DNA of 64,000 nucleotides from Gonocerus acuteangulatus. Its lineage: Eukaryota > Arthropoda > Insecta > Hemiptera > Coreidae. A model generated the notes under the pieces. It saw only the letters and a list, made by a program, of their open reading frames with translations. It ran no database searches and had not been told where the DNA came from. The stretch is from NCBI GenBank assembly GCA_946811695.1, contig OX328126.1, positions 9,264,361 to 9,328,360 of the forward strand, given 5' to 3'. Made by a program: the position numbers and the translations under genes. Every line of letters begins with the position of its first letter. Positions within the stretch are counted from its first letter, which is position 1. Shown piece by piece: positions 8,930 to 20,149 of the stretch.

Positions 8930-10235
8930 GGTTAGACAAGATGTTTATTATCAACGGTGCAGTTGTCTAAGCAATGTTGCTTATAGAAGCTTGTTGCTGG
9001 TGAGGTAAGCGGAGAAGCAAGAAAATCGGTAATGCTGAAGGAGAGCGTCCTCAGCACCGATGTTCTTCAAATTTTGCACTATAACGTATTTAGATGCACT
9101 AAACACGAATCCGTTAAAAAAAAAGTTGCTCTCAACTAGGAAAGAAGATATTAAGCACTAAAGTTCACTGTTATGAAGGTTACAAACGATCGCATAAACA
9201 AAGTACTTGTAAACTCGCGCATGCGCAATAGTCCTTAATGAAGAAGTGTAATTGAAATTAACTATCAATAATTAAAATTTACAAACACTTATTTATTCAG
9301 AAACATTTTTTTAAATAATGAAACATTCTTCAAATTTCTTGTTTCGCTCCTGAAAAGTATTATATAACAGAAATCCCTTAACAATTAGCTAATGCCTTTA
9401 CGATTTGTTCCTTCTAAGCTTCTCTAATTCCCTCTAAGCTGTAATTAGCTTGTTATTGTTATCGTTATTACAGTTTTTTGTAGAAAGTGTTCAATAAAAA
9501 TGAAGTGATAATGCGCATAAATGCTTTTTTCGGTGCGATTGCGTACTTATATCCACCGAACATCGCGTCTGAAGATGTCTAGGAGGATTAAAAGAATGCC
9601 TTGGACGACTTTTGGGCATAGAATTCTTTTAATTTCTGCGACTAGGGGTTTTGATATCTTCTTGAGCGAGCGGAAACGCATAGCACGTATGCCCAAAAGC
9701 GACAGTTTATGACCAAGTCAGCTACCACAGGTGAGTCTAAATTTCAATTACACTTCCTCATTAAGGACTATTGCGCATGCGCGTGTTTACATATAAGCTG
9801 TTTGCCTCGTCTTTTATAACCTCCATAACAGTGAACTTTAGTGCTTAATAACTTCTTACCTAGTTGAGACCAACTTTTTTTTCAGCGGATTCGTGTTTAG
9901 TGCATCAAAATACGCTATAGTGCAAAGTTTGAAGAACATCGGTGCTCAGGACGCTCTCCTTCAGTATTACCAGAAAATCTACGAAGGTAGAAGGTAAAAG
10001 GAGAATATTATCAATTATTGTTGTTTTCTGATTTGTACAAATAAATAAACATTAACTTTAGAAATAGGTAAAACAAACTCGTTAGTGCTTGTTGATGATA
10101 GAGCCTTGAGGTAAAAATATCTTGGAAAATATTATCCTTTTAGCTTTGCTTGTATTTCCCGTCTTGTAATAATACTGATAATTCATCTTCAACTCGTGGA
10201 TTCGAAAGAAAAAAAAATCTGTCCCGTAACGTGTT
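8930..10235 (+). repeat. Dispersed repeat X, interrupted by a hAT-like element
   Basis: 8930-9027 and 9980-10235 together match, as one continuous sequence, the minus strand of 13865-14165. The only large difference is the 944-bp element at 9028-9971 plus one copy of an 8-bp duplication. The right edge in both copies abuts a SINE-A-like end (CCCGTAAC), so the repeat spread after that SINE arrived. Confidence 0.75.
9020..9979. mobile_element. hAT-like non-autonomous element with ~230-bp TIRs
   Basis: The element (9028-9971, 944 bp) is flanked by the exact 8-bp duplication AGAAAATC (9020-9027, 9972-9979). The TIRs begin GGTAATGCTGAAGGAGAGCG on the left and, reversed, GGTAATACTGAAGGAGAGCG on the right, and run to about 9260 and from about 9743. 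The pre-insertion site survives at 14093-14100 with one AGAAAATC. Eight-bp target duplications are typical of hAT transposons. The middle contains a short open frame (9521-9712) without recognisable motifs, and the phrase TTGATATCTTCTTGAGCGAG, shared with the element at 58.9 kb. Confidence 0.85.
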
Positions 10236-10269
10236 GTGGAGACTTCTAGTGTTTGACTTGCTCATTCAT

Positions 10270-10274
10270 TTAGC

Positions 10275-10358
<84 letters not shown>

Positions 10359-10455
10359 GGCGTACCCACTTCTAAGCCATAAATCTCTGCTGCTGGTGGG
10401 AATCGAACCTCCATCTCCTGCATGAAAATCCAGAGCATTAGCCACTAAATCACTT
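10270..10455 (-). mobile_element. tRNA-headed SINE C with 81-nt oligo(T/A) tail
   Basis: Read on the minus strand: a tRNA-like 5' half with a B box in GGTTCGATTCCCACC, then a body ending ...GGGTACGCCGT and an 81-nt poly(A) (T run 10276-10356). The tail end matches that of the 5S SINE (TGCGCCGT + A) and of the SINE at 59.4 kb. Confidence 0.65.
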
Positions 10456-11392
10456 ACTTGTTCACAAAATAATACATTAGTGTTACGATCAGCACCAAAT
10501 TGCTAATGAAAATGTATAAGAAAGCATTTATCGGAAATGGTACCGAACGTGAAGATGCCTATTATTGAGGCTAAATAATTGAAAATATAGAATGAGAAAA
10601 AAAATTGACTTATTTATTTTAGAAAAAGAAAAGAAAAAATATCTCCTTGTGGAGCAGATGCTGGTTAGTGTTGCTAGTTGAAAGGAAAATGAAATATACG
10701 CCATTTTGAAAATAATAAAAATAAAAAAAATAACAATTATAAGTTGAAATAGTGGCAGCTGAGGTTTGTTTTTTTTTTTAAAAAAAAGGTTGTAATCTGG
10801 CTTATCTGGTGGTGATTCTGCGTCTCCGCTGTAGCCGCTGACGCCGAGTTGAAGATGGATCTTGACGGGGCGTAGAAAAAGTGCACCTCCACAGGGTTTA
10901 TACAGCGGGTGTAGCAGTAAGGTGCTCCTAAGGGCCTCAAGGCTGTACTCCAACCTAAGGGACTCAAGGGTGTACTGTCTTAGGGCGGGCAGCTCGCAAA
11001 TCGGCGTTTATCTTGTGACGAGCCCGTAAGGTGCTGCCCTCACTCGAAGATTGCACCTGGAGTTGGCGGACTCTGCAGGCTTGAAGGTAAATCAGCCGTC
11101 CTATCGCAAAGATAGTGTTGAGCCGAAGAGGATTAAAGATCGACCGATAACCGCCTCAGGATCTGTATCTCAGCTGCCAGACTATTCCTTTACAGCTAGA
11201 CGCTACGATACTTCGTTATAACAATAAACCATTAGAAAATAAATAATAGGTACTTTATCCTGGTCTCTAACAATTAGTTATATTATTTTTATCATCGGCA
11301 TTTTGGCATTTCCTTAATATATATATCCCTAAGAGTGTGTCTATTATTACTATTAAGTGCATTGAGGAAATTAATTTCTGTATCATCATGAG
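10456..11392. other. Unassigned; GC-richer block 10790-11180
   Basis: Most of this span is AT-rich. Between 10790 and 11180 the composition turns clearly GC-richer, with an internal near-repeat (CTAAGGGCCTCAAGGCTGTA and CTAAGGGACTCAAGGGTGTA). There is no convincing coding frame; a decayed LTR or other repeat is possible. Confidence 0.4.
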
Positions 11393-12328
11393 TAAGGGTG
11401 CGTTTACACTTGATATTTCTGGCAGGAAATATATGTCACGATATATGTCCCGATATAAGTGTCGGATAGATATTCTCTTGCAAGTTTACATACGGAGAGA
11501 AATAGCTAGACATTTATGTCATGGATATCTTTAGGGTAGTTCTCGCTTTGCAATAAATGTCCGGCCTGTTTACACTCATACATATATATCCTGTCTAGTC
11601 CATTCTGCTTGCAATGAAGAACGCATCGAAACGCAAAATAGCGGCATGTTTAGTTATTATACAAATGTTGGGGGGGGGGGAATGTTCTGTATGGGTTCGA
11701 GATTGAATTTTAAGAAGGGAAAAATTAGGTTTCTTCAGTCAATTATTGTCTGAGCTCTGTATCGAGGATCCAGCGCAGTTTTAGATTTTTTTAAGAATTA
11801 AACCATCAGATTTCGAAAAGCTTGCTTGTAAAATAGGTCCTCTTATATCAAAGCAAGACACAAAATTTAGAGACGCTATTAGTGTTACAGAACGACTAGC
11901 TATAACATTGGGATATTTAACATCAGGTAAGTAGGTATTAACTTAATGAAATACTATTTCATTTCATGAAATTTTATTAATTAGAACTATATTTTTAAAC
12001 TGTACTATCCCCCATAATGAAAGGGAAAAGTAGACGAACTGTTAAAACTCGATAAAGTTCGGACCTGTTGCAACTAGTAAATAATCAGTGTTTACATCTG
12101 TTGGTATAGAAGTTTCGGCAATATAGCTAGAAACCAAGATATTTCTGTCTGACATTTATTCCTCTCTTTATAATCAGCGTATTCACCTGACGGTATAGAA
12201 GTGTCGACACTTATTGCTCGTGATAGAAATATATATCTCAGACATAAATTGCTCATGGCTTACACTAGTCGCAATTTCTGTCTGATATAAATATCCTGCA
12301 ATAACTAGCAAGTGTAAACCCACCCTAA
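11393..12328 (+). mobile_element. PIF/Harbinger DNA transposon, degraded
   Basis: The element 11396-12325 (930 bp) has inverted ends GGGTGCGTTTACACTTG / CAAGTGTAAACCCACCC and a TAA on both sides (11393-11395, 12326-12328), the 3-bp target duplication characteristic of this superfamily. It encloses a transposase exon remnant. A fragment of the same family lies at 58653-58760. Confidence 0.85.
11683..11926 (+). pseudogene. Harbinger transposase exon, two stops
   Basis: A single frame reads SVWVRD, a TGA where the family has Trp, ILRREKLGFFSQLLSELCIE, DPAQF, a TAG, then IFLRIKPSDFEKLACKIGP and LISKQDTKFRDAISVTERLA, ITLGYLTS. This matches the N-terminal part of Harbinger nuclease-type transposases (WVR-W/L ... 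FRNFLRM ... IGP-I-KQDT-MR-AI---ERLA-TLRFL). It ends at a canonical 5' splice site, CAG|GTAAGT at 11926|11927. The catalytic DDE exon is missing from this 930-bp copy. Confidence 0.85.
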
Positions 12329-12569
12329 CTCTTCTAAGGTAATATGTTTAGCTCTTATCGGCTCATAAGCAGGGAAATGAAGAATTAAATGATTAATGTT
12401 CTCTGGAACACTTAAACTACAAAAAGAACATTTCTTCTGCGGGTCTATTGCGTGTGTTATGTTTTTGATGGTGAATTTTATTGCCTAGCTACTGCAACTT
12501 CTTAGTTGAAATATTATTTTGCATATGGAAAATGGTAGGATAACAATAATAAATTCCTGGGCAGTACCC

Positions 12570-12760
12570 GGTTTATTTATTTAAAATTTAACGTCCATTT
12601 ATTATTAACTAGGAATTTTAGGACGGGTTATCTATAGGTTACCACCCTTTTCTAGCCAGGATAGGGCTGATGCCTTTTCTTTTTTCTAAAGAAAAGCCAT
12701 CACCCCTAGTGGGAATCGAACCCACGACCTTTGGCTCAGAGAGTACCTGGTTTTATGGAT
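12570..12760 (-). mobile_element. SINE B (tRNA-Ser-like head), partial
   Basis: Minus strand: B box in GTCGTGGGTTCGATTCCCAC, an AGGGGTGATGG linker, the body AAAGGGTGGTAACCTATAGA, and a 3' end ACGTTAAATTTTAAATAAAT. The 5' part of the tRNA-like region is missing. Confidence 0.75.
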
Positions 12761-12913
12761 ATTCTATTGTACAAGGAGCTTTAATTCGACTGATTTTTTT
12801 TTTTAAATTTACATCCGGTTATCTATTTGAATCCCATTATTAAATATAATAGGTCATAAAAAACATAACTATATATATTATTCTATATTTTAGATTGAAT
12901 ATGTAATAGATAC

Positions 12914-12917
<4 letters not shown>

Positions 12918-12979
<62 letters not shown>
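12918..12979. repeat. (AT)n microsatellite
   Basis: A pure AT run of about 60 bases. Confidence 0.95.
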
Positions 12980-12981
<2 letters not shown>

Positions 12982-13504
12982 TTAATGACACAGTCATATG
13001 CAGCAACTATTTCTCTATGTTGTCTATTCCCAGAAGAAAATGGACATTCTATCTTGGGGTTCTTTGAAAAAAAATAAGCTTAAAAAGCAGGTGGTAGAGA
13101 CAGTCCACAGCTGGCAACTAGAAACCCCTAACTCAAGTATTTGTGTCTTGCTTAGGCTGTTGTATATTTGTGACTGACTATTTCCAATAGCCCATTTTAT
13201 TTTTATTTACCGTAAAAATAAAATAAGCTTTAATCGGATAACTACACAGCATTTGTATCTATGGGACATTATGGCCTGTTACAGAAGTGATAACAACATT
13301 TACAGCGCAAGTTTAACTTTATTTCTATCATATGTTAAAACGGAAGTAAAGTCAATATATATTTTAAGCTTAAGCTTAACGCTAACTCAAAAGAAGTTAA
13401 CGCACACAGTGTGCTAATGGCCCAGGCAGTCGAAGCACACAAAAAAAACATTTACAGCGACAACAAACTATAGACAATTAAAAAGACCGAGATTTCAAAT
13501 CCAC

Positions 13505-13872
13505 GGGGGGGGGGGGGAGCGAGGTTACCTCAGTGGTAGAGCACTGGACTAATAAGTTGGAGGACCTGAGCTCAAATCCCCAGCATAGTACTAAAGATTA
13601 TTATCTTCTAGTGCCTTCATTCGTGGGTTGGATCGGCCTCCCTGACCGTCCCTAGGCCAACCCAGCCTTTAATTAATTTATTAATGGGTACCTTGGTGCT
13701 AATGACCCTAGCAGTCGAAGCAAAAAAGGGGAAAATTAGGCGGCCGGAGCATAGTACTGACCACACTATCTCCCTAGTTTGCCGTACGGTCATGAATCAG
13801 ATACCTCTATAGTATCTGCATCTCAAGGCCCTCGTGGCCTGTTACGGGATTAATTTTCTTCTTTTTTTTTTT
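13505..13872 (+). mobile_element. SINE A (tRNA-headed, oligo-T 3' end), full length
   Basis: After a run of G, the head GAGGTTACCTCAGTGGTAGA and the B box GAGCTCAAATCCCC form a tRNA-like promoter for RNA polymerase III. The body includes the conserved phrases CCTGACCGTCCCTAGGCCAA, TAATGGGTACCTTGGTGCTA, GCGGCCGGAGCATAGTACTG and GAATCAGATACCTCTATAGT. It ends GTTACGGGATTAATTTTC followed by oligo-T. About ten copies or pieces occur in this window. Confidence 0.85.
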
Positions 13873-14165
13873 AAATCTACGAGCTGAACACGAATCATCT
13901 GTTACAAGACTGGAAATACAAGCAAAGCGAAAAGGATAATATTTTCCAAGATATTTTTACCTCAAGGCTCTATCATCAACAAGCACTAACGAGTTTGTTA
14001 TACCTATTTCTAAAGTTAATGTTTATTTATTTGTACAACTCAGAAAACAACAATAATTGATAATAATCTCTTTTTAACTTTCTATCTTCGTAGATTTTCT
14101 TGCTTCTCCGTCTATCTCACCAGCAACAAGTTTCTATAATCAACACAGCTCAGACTACTAGGTCG
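13865..14165 (-). repeat. Dispersed repeat X, uninterrupted copy (empty site)
   Basis: The reverse complement matches 8930-9027 joined directly to 9980-10235. The target GATTTTCT at 14093-14100 is the unoccupied insertion site of the hAT-like element found at 9028-9971. Confidence 0.8.
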
Positions 14166-14845
14166 TTTTTTTAAGCAAAATTCGACCGAAAACAATTCGC
14201 AGCGCTTACGATTTTGTGTTACATACGTTTTTAAGAACACTTTCATTAGTTTTTCTATCGATTCGAAAGGAATAAAACCATTTTAAAGTCAATATCTACG
14301 TAGAATCGTTCTTGAGATAAGTATATACGAACTAATTTTTGGTTTGGGTACTCAGAAAGGAAGAATTACGTTTCGTTGAAACTATTTCCAGACGTTTTTC
14401 ACTCATCTAAAATAAGATATGTAATATTTTTTTTTTATTTTTACGTTTGAAGTAAAGGAATTATTTAATAAAAAAATATTTTATTAACAGAGATGAGCAG
14501 TTTTCGGATTTTCTTATATAGGTATTTCTCGAAAACGTTTGGGATATCGTGGTAAGTCGAAAGCTTAGAACATTTGTAAACCCCTTTACACTGTGCTCTC
14601 ATGCTACAAAATATTGACAGATCCGAAAAAATTGTCTAAACTTTCAGAAAACTTTTGAACGCCCTACGAAATATTAAATGCCCATTTTTTAGCACGATAT
14701 TTCTCCTCACACTCACAATATTTTTGCACAAAACCGACTTCTTCAAAATTTCGAGCAACATTTTTGCCAGTGTGAGGGCCCCTTTAGTCGGAGTAGCCTA
14801 GGAATTTTATTAGTTGTAGTTTTTTGTAGTTGATTTTATCAATAA
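14166..14845. repeat. Repeat related to 23905-24330
   Basis: Shares with the 23.9 kb region the phrases CGCTTACGATTTTGTGTTAC versus CGCTTACGTTTTTGAGTTCA, and TTTTTGGTTTGGGTACT. It looks like the inner part of a Helitron-type or other short non-coding repeat. No coding is seen. Confidence 0.4.
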
Positions 14846-15987
14846 CTAGCTGTTACCCGGCGTGCCATGCTACACCTACTTTCTGCATATAGAAAAGCCT
14901 AAATAAATTAGAAACCAAATAAGTATTATTAAAATCTAATAACACGAATCTGTAACTGTTTCGAACCCGTGACATCTAAACTGTAAGTCCTAGACGGCTT
15001 CGACATAACCTATAACTCCCCCCGTATCAAGACATACATGTATGCCAAGTTTGGTAAAAATAGGTCTTGTTTATAAAAAGAAACAACAACATACAGACAG
15101 CAGCTGGTAGACGTTTTTGACCTGGCCTATGACAATCCCCTGATCAAGACCAACCTGTGTGCCCAGTTTGATCAAAATCCGTCAAACGGTGTGGGTCTGT
15201 ATAAAGAACAAACATACAGACAGACAGCTGGTAGACGTTTTTGACTTAGCCTACGACTCTCCCCAGATTAAGATCTACATATGTACCGAGTTCAGTCAAA
15301 ATCGGACGAACGGTGTGGATTTGTATAAGGGACCAACATACAGACAGACACCTGGTAGACGTTTTTGACTTAGCCTACGACTCTCCCCAGATTAAGATCT
15401 ACATGTGTACCGAGTTTAGTCAAAATCGGATGAACGGTATGGATTTGTATAAGGGACAAACATACAGACAGACAGCTGGTAGATTTTTTTGACCTGGCCT
15501 ATGACAATCCCCTGATCAAGACCAACCTGTGTGCCCAGTTTGATCAAAATCCGTCAAACGGTGTGGGTCTGTATAAAGAACAAACATACAGACAGACAGC
15601 TGGTAGACGTTTTTGACTTAGCCTACGACTCTCCCCAGATTAAGATCTACATATGTACCGAGTTCAGTCAAAATCGGACGAACGGTGTGGATTTGTATAA
15701 GGGACCAACATACAGACAGACACCTGGTAGACGTTTTTGACTTAGCCTACGACTCTCCCCAGATTAAGATCTACATGTGTACCGAGTTTAGTCAAAATCG
15801 GATGAACGGTATGGATTTGTATAAGGGACAAACATACAGACAGACAGCTGGTAGATTTTTTTGACCTAGCCTAGGAGATTTCTCGTATCAAGACCTACCA
15901 TTATTCCAAGTTTGGTCAAAAACGGTCAAACGGTGTGGATTTGTATAAGGAACAAACAAACAGACACGTGATTTTTATATATATAGA
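14846..15987 (-). mobile_element. Helitron B, complete, with internal duplication
   Basis: On the minus strand it begins TCTATATATATAAAAATCAC after an A (complement of 15988) and ends GCCGGGTAACAGCTAG before a T (complement of 14845): the Helitron insertion pattern. The 1142-bp element is built of ~124-bp units (TTGTCCCTTATACAAATCCA-type), and a three-unit block is exactly duplicated: 15141-15490 recurs 372 bp downstream. The two identical 69-codon frames at 15159 and 15531 result from this and are not genes. Confidence 0.8.
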
Positions 15988-16795
15988 TATGAATTCGGTA
16001 GTAAAACATGATACTGGTGAGATTGGAACATTGAGTAAAAATGAACCGAAATATTTGGTTATGAGGGCTGATGATGTTCTATGAGATCAAGTTACAAGAT
16101 GGATATTTGAAAAATGAGACAGATAATGAAAGGTTGTGATATCGGGGATGATAAGTACCAGCTGATGGGAAGATGGCGAGCAGATTCCTGTTATTAAAGA
16201 TGGTACAAACCGATGATTTTCAAACTATATCATCATGATTTGGGACAGTTATCGTTTAATTTCCTAAGGAATTCAATACTATTTACTCTGCTTCTTCAAT
16301 TGAGCTACTTAAAAGTATCAAAGAGTTCGTTAACCAGCGTCCAGAGTGACGCACCTAAATTACCTATCTTCCTGAAACGACAGTAATTTTGGCTTTCCCA
16401 ACTAATAAATTCGCGGGGGGGGGGGATGAAATGAAATAACCCAAATGAGTGTCATACGATTGCGGGAATACCCTGGACTCTAATTTTTAATGTTCTACTA
16501 ACGGTAATATTTTTTTTTTCATGCAGCTAAATTAGGTTACGGTATCCAGAACTAATGGTACTAGTGTGTAATGGCAATAAACAAAATCCGTGCATTGAAA
16601 ATAGTGCTTATTCCGGCCGTAATGTTTTATTCCTATAGCAAAACTTTTCAAACACACAAAAATATGAAGCAGTATGCGTAACTGCGATAATAAAACTATA
16701 CGAAACATTGTCAATAATAATACTAATGTATAATTACATAATACATCACATAATGATGAAACCGTACAAAAGTGCGCAGAAAGAAAATATGCGGG
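15988..16795. other. Unassigned DNA
   Basis: No recognisable coding, RNA or element boundaries; a G run at about 16415 and a T run at about 16512 are the only low-complexity features. Confidence 0.4.
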
Positions 16796-17770
16796 ATGTC
16801 TACAGATAGTGAGCAGTAGGTAAACAGAAGGTGAGCAGGACGTATAAAGGTAGTGGGAAGGAAATATACGGGGAATGAGCAGGAAGTAAACAGAAGGTCG
16901 GCAGAATGTATACAGAAAGTAAGCAGGAAGTATACAGGGAATGAGCTGGAAGTAAACCGAAGGTCAACAGGATATACGGGGAATGAGCTGGAAGTAAACA
17001 GAAGGTTGCCAGGATGTATACAGGTAGTGAGCAGGAAGTATACGGGGAATGAGCTGAAAGTAAACAGATGGTCAGCAGGATGTTTACAGGTAGTAAGCAG
17101 GAAGTATACGGGGAATGAGCTGGAAGTAAACAGAAGGTGAGAAGGAAATAAACACAATACAGGGAGCGCGGAGAAGGAAATGAACAAAAAATGAGCATAA
17201 AGTATATAGGGAGTGAGAAAAAAGTATACAGGTAGTGAGCAGGACGTATACAGAGAGTGAGCAGGGCGAATATAGAAAGTGAGCAGGAAGTAAAAGGATG
17301 GCGAGCAGAAAGAATGCAGGGAGTATGTTGAGTGTGAGCAGGAAGTAAACGGATGGTGAGCAGAAAAAATACAGGGAGTATATTGAGTGTGAGCAGGAAG
17401 TAAACGGATGGTGAGCAGAAAAGATACAGGGAGTATATTGAGTGTGAGCAGGAAGTAAACGGACGGTGAGCAGAAAGAATACAGGGAGTATACAGAGAGT
17501 GAGCAGGAAGTATACAGTGAGTGAGCAGAAAGTATACAGGTACTATACAGTATACTACTTGTATATTTCCTGCTCATTTTTCATTCACTCCCAGTTTACT
17601 TTCTGCTCACTCCCTGTACTCTTTCTGCTCACCATTCGTTTACTTCCTGCTCACTCTCTGTATACTGTATACAGAGAGTAAGTAGAAAGTTTACAGGGAG
17701 TGAGTAGGAAGTATACATGGACTGAGTAGAAAATGAACAGGAAGTAACAAAAAGTAAACAGAAATTTGGA
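16796..17770. repeat. Degenerate minisatellite with an inverted block
   Basis: Nearly 1 kb of alternating phrases such as GTGAGCAGGAAGTATACAGG and GTGAGCAGAAAGAATACAGG, with a basic period near 20 bp and higher-order blocks of about 63-66 bp (17285-17500). From about 17565 to 17665 the same phrases run on the opposite strand (TTTCTGCTCACTCCCTGTA), bounded by TATACAGTATAC and TACTGTATACAG. The 284-residue frame on the minus strand is only this repeat read through. Confidence 0.9.
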
Positions 17771-17854
17771 AGCTGGAAGTGAGGTACTTTCGCAACACAA
17801 TATTCTCCGATTTCACACCAAAAATAGATTCTGGTCACGTGGCCACTGACGTCA

Positions 17855-18233
17855 CTTCAGTTCCATAAAAAAAAATCAGTCCCGTAACAGACCACAAGGG
17901 CCCAGAGGAGCAGATACTGTGGAGGTATCTGATTCTTGACCATACGGCACACTAGGGAGATAGTGTGGTCAATACTATGCTCCGGCCGCCTGATTTTCCC
18001 CTTGGCTTCTTCGACTGCTAGAGTCATTAGCACCCAAGGTACCCATTATTAATTAAATTAATTAAAGGCTGGGTGAGCCTAGGGACGATCTGGGACCCCA
18101 AATCCAACCCTCGAACGGCAGCACTAGAAGAAAAAATCTTTAGTGCGCGCTCGGGTTTTGAACCTGGCCTTCCAATTCATTAGTCGAGTGCTCTACCACT
18201 GAGCTAACCTCGCCCCCCCCCTTCAGTTCCATA
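17855..18233 (-). mobile_element. SINE A, full length, with 13-bp TSD
   Basis: The target duplication CTTCAGTTCCATA is exact at 17855-17867 and 18221-18233, fixing the element as 17868-18220. On its sense (minus) strand it starts with a G run and the tRNA-like GAGGTTAGCTCAGTGGTAGA and ends CCCGTAAC-complement then GGGACTGATTTTTTTTT. The 3' end is therefore oligo-T, not poly(A). Confidence 0.9.
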
Positions 18234-19084
18234 TCCTTCCAAAAATATCAAAAACAGAAAGAATTCTTTAAAAGAATTTTTGAGCTGATTATGATAACTT
18301 TATAACCTCGTGATTGAATTGTATAGAAATTTGCTAAGCTCCAGTGGCTTTATTTTCTTTTGAATATATTTTTCAATATGGTGAAACTGTTAGTTTCTGG
18401 AACCACGTATCAGATAAATTTAATCATTATAATAAAATGAAAAGAAAATCTCAATGAAACAGCAAACTGATGGAAAATAACAAATTTTATTAAAACAGAT
18501 AAAACAACAAAGCCAATCTCTTTGAAAATATATTACATTCAGTGGAAATATTGATACAGGACTAAACACATCCACCTATAGACAGATCTCACCAAATATA
18601 CCCAATATATTCCCCAAATATCCAGAGAGATAAAACCCGGCGCTAAACTGGTCCGGGGGGAGATGAAATCCAAACAGACCTTTTGACGGAAAGGTCACCG
18701 ATAAAAAGCATAAGAAGAAACCAGCCGAAACCCCAAACATCTGCCCCAGGGGGGAAAAAACTGTGTCTGGATAAAAGGCTGATTCCAAAACACTGTTTGA
18801 ACTTCGCTCCAATGAATAAAAAGATCATAAAAACTCAAGTTAGAAGTTAAAACCGCTCGGCTTCCTTGATTTATAAAACCAGCTGTTTATATTCTTCAAA
18901 GAAACTTAACCAAAATAAAACATACATTATGGTGGATAATTTTAGTTTTAATTTATAACAATTTTTATATTCTTCTCTTTTTCGCTTTGATAAAAAAAAA
19001 AATGTTGAAACAAGTTGCATGATATGAGCACATAGATCCGCAAAGCGACGACTAAAATAAATTTTATTTATCATATTTATTTAT
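18234..19084. other. Unassigned DNA
   Basis: Two overlapping minus-strand frames (18576-18812, 18643-18828) are open across a GC-richer stretch containing CCGGGGGGAG and CCCCAGGGGGG, but neither shows a known motif. No LTR pair or TIR was found. Confidence 0.35.
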
Positions 19085-19230
19085 TTATTTTTATTTTTTT
19101 TACGGCGCATTAACTGTTTGGCTATTAGCGCCGGGCTATCTAAAGGTTGCCACCCTTTTCTAATGCCAACAGCACGTGGTCGGTCACCCATTCAGGTACT
19201 GTATTCAACGTAGCTATGGCCGTTGGCCAT
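19075..19230 (-). mobile_element. 5S-derived SINE, internally deleted
   Basis: Minus strand: GCCAACGGCCATAGCTACGT, then a jump over much of the 5S core to GTACCTGAATGGGTGACCGA, CACGTGCTGTTGGCATTAGA, the body AAAGGGTGGCAACCTTTAGA, the hairpin-bearing tail CCCGGCGCTAATAG...TGCGCCGT and an A/(AAAT)n tail. Confidence 0.8.
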
Positions 19231-19539
19231 CATATTTATTATAACACACAATCGAAGCACCCATACTATAGAGAGAAAAATCAGACTCGCAGGAACTGCG
19301 TCATTTTAGCGCTTATCCGCACTTATTCCTAGTAACCGTACGTATCCCTATAAAAAAATAAATAAAAATGTGTATACAAAAAATGAGAATACACAAAATA
19401 AGAAGACCAAAAAAAGAAGGAAAAAAGAGGAAGTATGAATGACTAACAAAAATAATAATAATAATAATAAAATGAATATAAAAATTTTGTACGTGGGTCT
19501 TTCTTTCTATTTTACTGACATCTGAATCTGGTTCTTAGA

Positions 19540-19641
19540 TCAATGCATTAATATGTTTTTCCCAAGCAAGATTCTAACAAATGCAGTTTTAGAAACACAA
19601 CTTTGTCTCAAACAGACAATACAGAAAAGACTCTCCATCCA
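19540..19641. repeat. Left part of repeat related to 3225-3430
   Basis: CTCTCCATCCAAACATTAA matches the reverse of 3340-3365; the rest of the repeat resumes at 19876 after the SINE. Confidence 0.5.
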
Positions 19642-19875
19642 AACATTAAATTTATTTATTTAAATTTTAACGTGCATTATCATTAACTAAGAATTTTGAG
19701 ACGGGTTGTCTATAGGTTACCACCCTTTTCTAGCCAGGACAGGGCTGGTGCCCTCTCTTTTTTCTAAGGAAAAGCCACCACCCCATAGTGGGAATCGAAC
19801 CCACGACAATCGGCACGGAGTGTTAAGTGCTTACGCCTTAACACTCATGGCCACCGGGCCTCCTCTAACATTAAA
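19642..19875 (-). mobile_element. SINE B, full length, with 9-bp TSD
   Basis: AACATTAAA occurs on both sides (19642-19650, 19867-19875). On the minus strand the element starts GGAGGCCCGGTGGCCATGAG, with A box TGGCCATGAGTGTTAAGGC, a long variable arm as in tRNA-Ser/Leu, B box GGGTTCGATTCCCAC, linker GGTGGTGGC, body AAAAGGGTGGTAACCTATAG and 3' end AACGTTAAAATTTAAATAAAT-like with an (AAAT)n tail. The host site is an older repeat whose SINE-free version lies at 3.3 kb. Confidence 0.88.
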
Positions 19876-20149
19876 CTCGCACAATTTAACTATACTCTTA
19901 GGGCGGAGATGACCAAGCAGTTATCTGCCCTTAAACTACCAACTCTATTGACAATTGGAGAAAGAGTTAACATTTTGTCTTAATATTTCGTGAAAAATTA
20001 AAGCACATGTAAAAATGTAAGAAGTCTGACTCACAGCGATACCGTTAATAATACCGTTAATTTATCTTAGTGCTATTAGTAAAGGAATAACGTTCGCTCT
20101 TGGAAACACTATAACAGTGTCCTTGGAAGGGCTTCTTATGTCCTTGGGC

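Noticed and set aside
15159..15740. Two identical 69-residue ORFs
   Set aside because: They are copies of a Helitron B internal unit created by a 372-bp duplication and have no coding signature.
16723..17577. 284-codon open frame on the minus strand
   Set aside because: It is the minisatellite read through; residues repeat with the DNA period and overlapping frames on both strands are equally open.
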